Positions 5,159-5,689 of a DNA stretch of 5,689 nucleotides are shown here, in pieces. How positions within the stretch are numbered: position 1 is the first letter of the stretch; each line of letters begins with the position of its first letter. The translations under genes and the position numbers were made by a program. Under the pieces are notes generated by a model. That model made no database searches and had not been told where the DNA came from. It was given only the letters and a program-made list of their open reading frames with translations. Source of the DNA: Candidatus Omnitrophota bacterium (GTDB lineage: Bacteria; Omnitrophota; Gorgyraeia; Gygaellales; Profunditerraquicolaceae); NCBI GenBank assembly GCA_028713875.1, contig JAQTNM010000105.1, positions 1 to 5,689 of the forward strand, written 5' to 3'.

Positions 5159-5230
5159 AGGCGACGAGCGGATTCGAACCGCTGAATAGCTCTTTTGCAG
5201 AGAGCTGCCTTGCCACTTGGCTACGTCGCC
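5156..5230 (-). tRNA. tRNA-Cys (anticodon GCA), with CCA shared with the repeat hairpin
   Basis: The cloverleaf has acceptor GGCGACG/CGTCGCC, D-stem GCC/GGC and anticodon stem GCTCT/AGAGC. The loop CTGCAAA gives GCA at 34-36. The T-arm is AGCGG, TTCGAAT, CCGCT, and the discriminator is U73, the main cysteine identity base. The 72-nt body is 5159-5230. The next three bases are CCA, so a 3' end seems to be encoded, but the same CCA is the first triplet of the 15-bp hairpin of repeat copy 2. The other two tRNAs here have no encoded CCA, so this may be supplied by chance by the repeat. The gene begins 6 nt after the coaC stop, so both are probably on one transcript. Confidence 0.96.
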
Positions 5231-5236
5231 GATCTT

Positions 5237-5689
5237 TTATAGATATTTTTTAGCCTGTTTGATTATTTCCGCAACATCCGCCAAGCAGCCGATACCCGTC
5301 TTGCCGCAGGCAAGCCTGCCCTTCTTTGGACTGACAAATTTGTAGCCCGAGGATTTTAATTTTCTGATGTTTTCCTGGACTATGCTGTTCTTATACATGT
5401 TCTCGTTCATCGCCGGGCAGATCAAAACCGGAGACTGGGTAGCGCAGACTGTACAGCTAAGCAGGTCATCGCAGAGCCCTGAGGCTATTTTGCCTATAAT
5501 GTTGGCTGTTGCCGGAGCGATCAAGACCAGGTCTGCTTTCTGGGCCAAAGAAACGTGTCCTATCTCCCAGGCATCCGGATCTTCAAACATCCGGCAATAG
5601 ACCTTGTTACCGCTTAAGCTCTGGAATACCAGCGGATTGATCAATTCCTGCGCCTCGGGGGTCATCACCACGCTGACCGCGATATTTTC
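5237..5689 (-). CDS. coaC: Phosphopantothenoylcysteine decarboxylase flavoprotein (CoaC), 5' end outside window
   Basis: This FMN-dependent enzyme decarboxylates 4'-phosphopantothenoylcysteine to phosphopantetheine in coenzyme A synthesis. The last 150 residues are present, entering in frame at base 5689; the N-terminal ~30 residues with the first FMN loop are missing. Visible family motifs are VVMTPEAQELINPLVFQSLSG (7-27), catalytic-type His in GHVSLAQKADLVLIAPATAN (44-63), DDLLS (74-78), PAMNENM (92-98) with the substrate-binding Asn, and the flexible-flap LACGKTGIG (126-134) with the reactive Cys128. The usual Arg of the following GRM motif is Cys135. The protein ends about 15 residues later, so there is no CoaB synthetase domain as in the common bifunctional CoaBC (about 400 aa). 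CoaB is presumably encoded elsewhere. A related EpiD- or UbiX-type flavoprotein is less likely, given the ACG and PAMN motifs. Confidence 0.92.
   Translation of the reverse strand, partial: ENIAVSVVMTPEAQELINPLVFQSLSGNKVYCRMFEDPDAWEIGHVSLAQKADLVLIAPATANIIGKIASGLCDDLLSCTVCATQSPVLICPAMNENMYKNSIVQENIRKLKSSGYKFVSPKKGRLACGKTGIGCLADVAEIIKQAKKYL

Overview
The window comes from a bacterial chromosome with roughly balanced base composition. Every gene I can support lies on the minus strand, so the text below follows transcription from high to low coordinates. The set is housekeeping: a coenzyme A biosynthesis enzyme, three tRNAs, the conserved thrS-infC-rpmI-rplT translation block, and a potassium-uptake cluster. 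The thrS-infC-rpmI-rplT order is widespread in bacteria. A threonyl-tRNA synthetase without a TGS domain, a free-standing CoaC and GAGCG-rich structured repeats suggest an uncultured lineage. Candidatus Omnitrophota is my best guess, from general resemblance only; no marker in the window proves it.

Layout. (1) 5689-5237: 3' part of a PPC decarboxylase flavoprotein gene (coaC) that stops with no CoaB domain after it. (2) 5230-4885: tRNA-Cys(GCA), tRNA-Leu(UAA) and tRNA-Val(GAC). Tucked against the 3' ends of tRNA-Cys and tRNA-Val are two diverged copies of an 85-87 nt structured repeat. Each copy carries a perfect 15-bp hairpin, and the two hairpins differ by compensatory base changes. (3) 4776-1925: thrS (TGS-less), infC (almost certainly starting at AUU), rpmI and rplT. 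(4) 1918-1: two consecutive single-RCK TrkA-type proteins, an unannotated 37-residue single-pass membrane ORF, and the start of a TrkH-type K+ channel subunit, which runs off the window.

How the genes fit together. The tRNA and translation genes make up a protein-synthesis supply unit, and infC probably controls its own level through the AUU start. The trk genes follow rplT after 6 nt, and their junctions are tightly coupled (TAATG, then TAG directly followed by ATG). K+ uptake may therefore be expressed as the tail of the ribosomal-protein operon. No convincing promoter or intrinsic terminator was found between coaC and trkH.

The points most worth a second look are the covarying repeat pair on the tRNA 3' ends, the 37-aa ORF separated from trkH by a single in-frame TAG, the AUU start of infC, and a C at position 55 of tRNA-Val.
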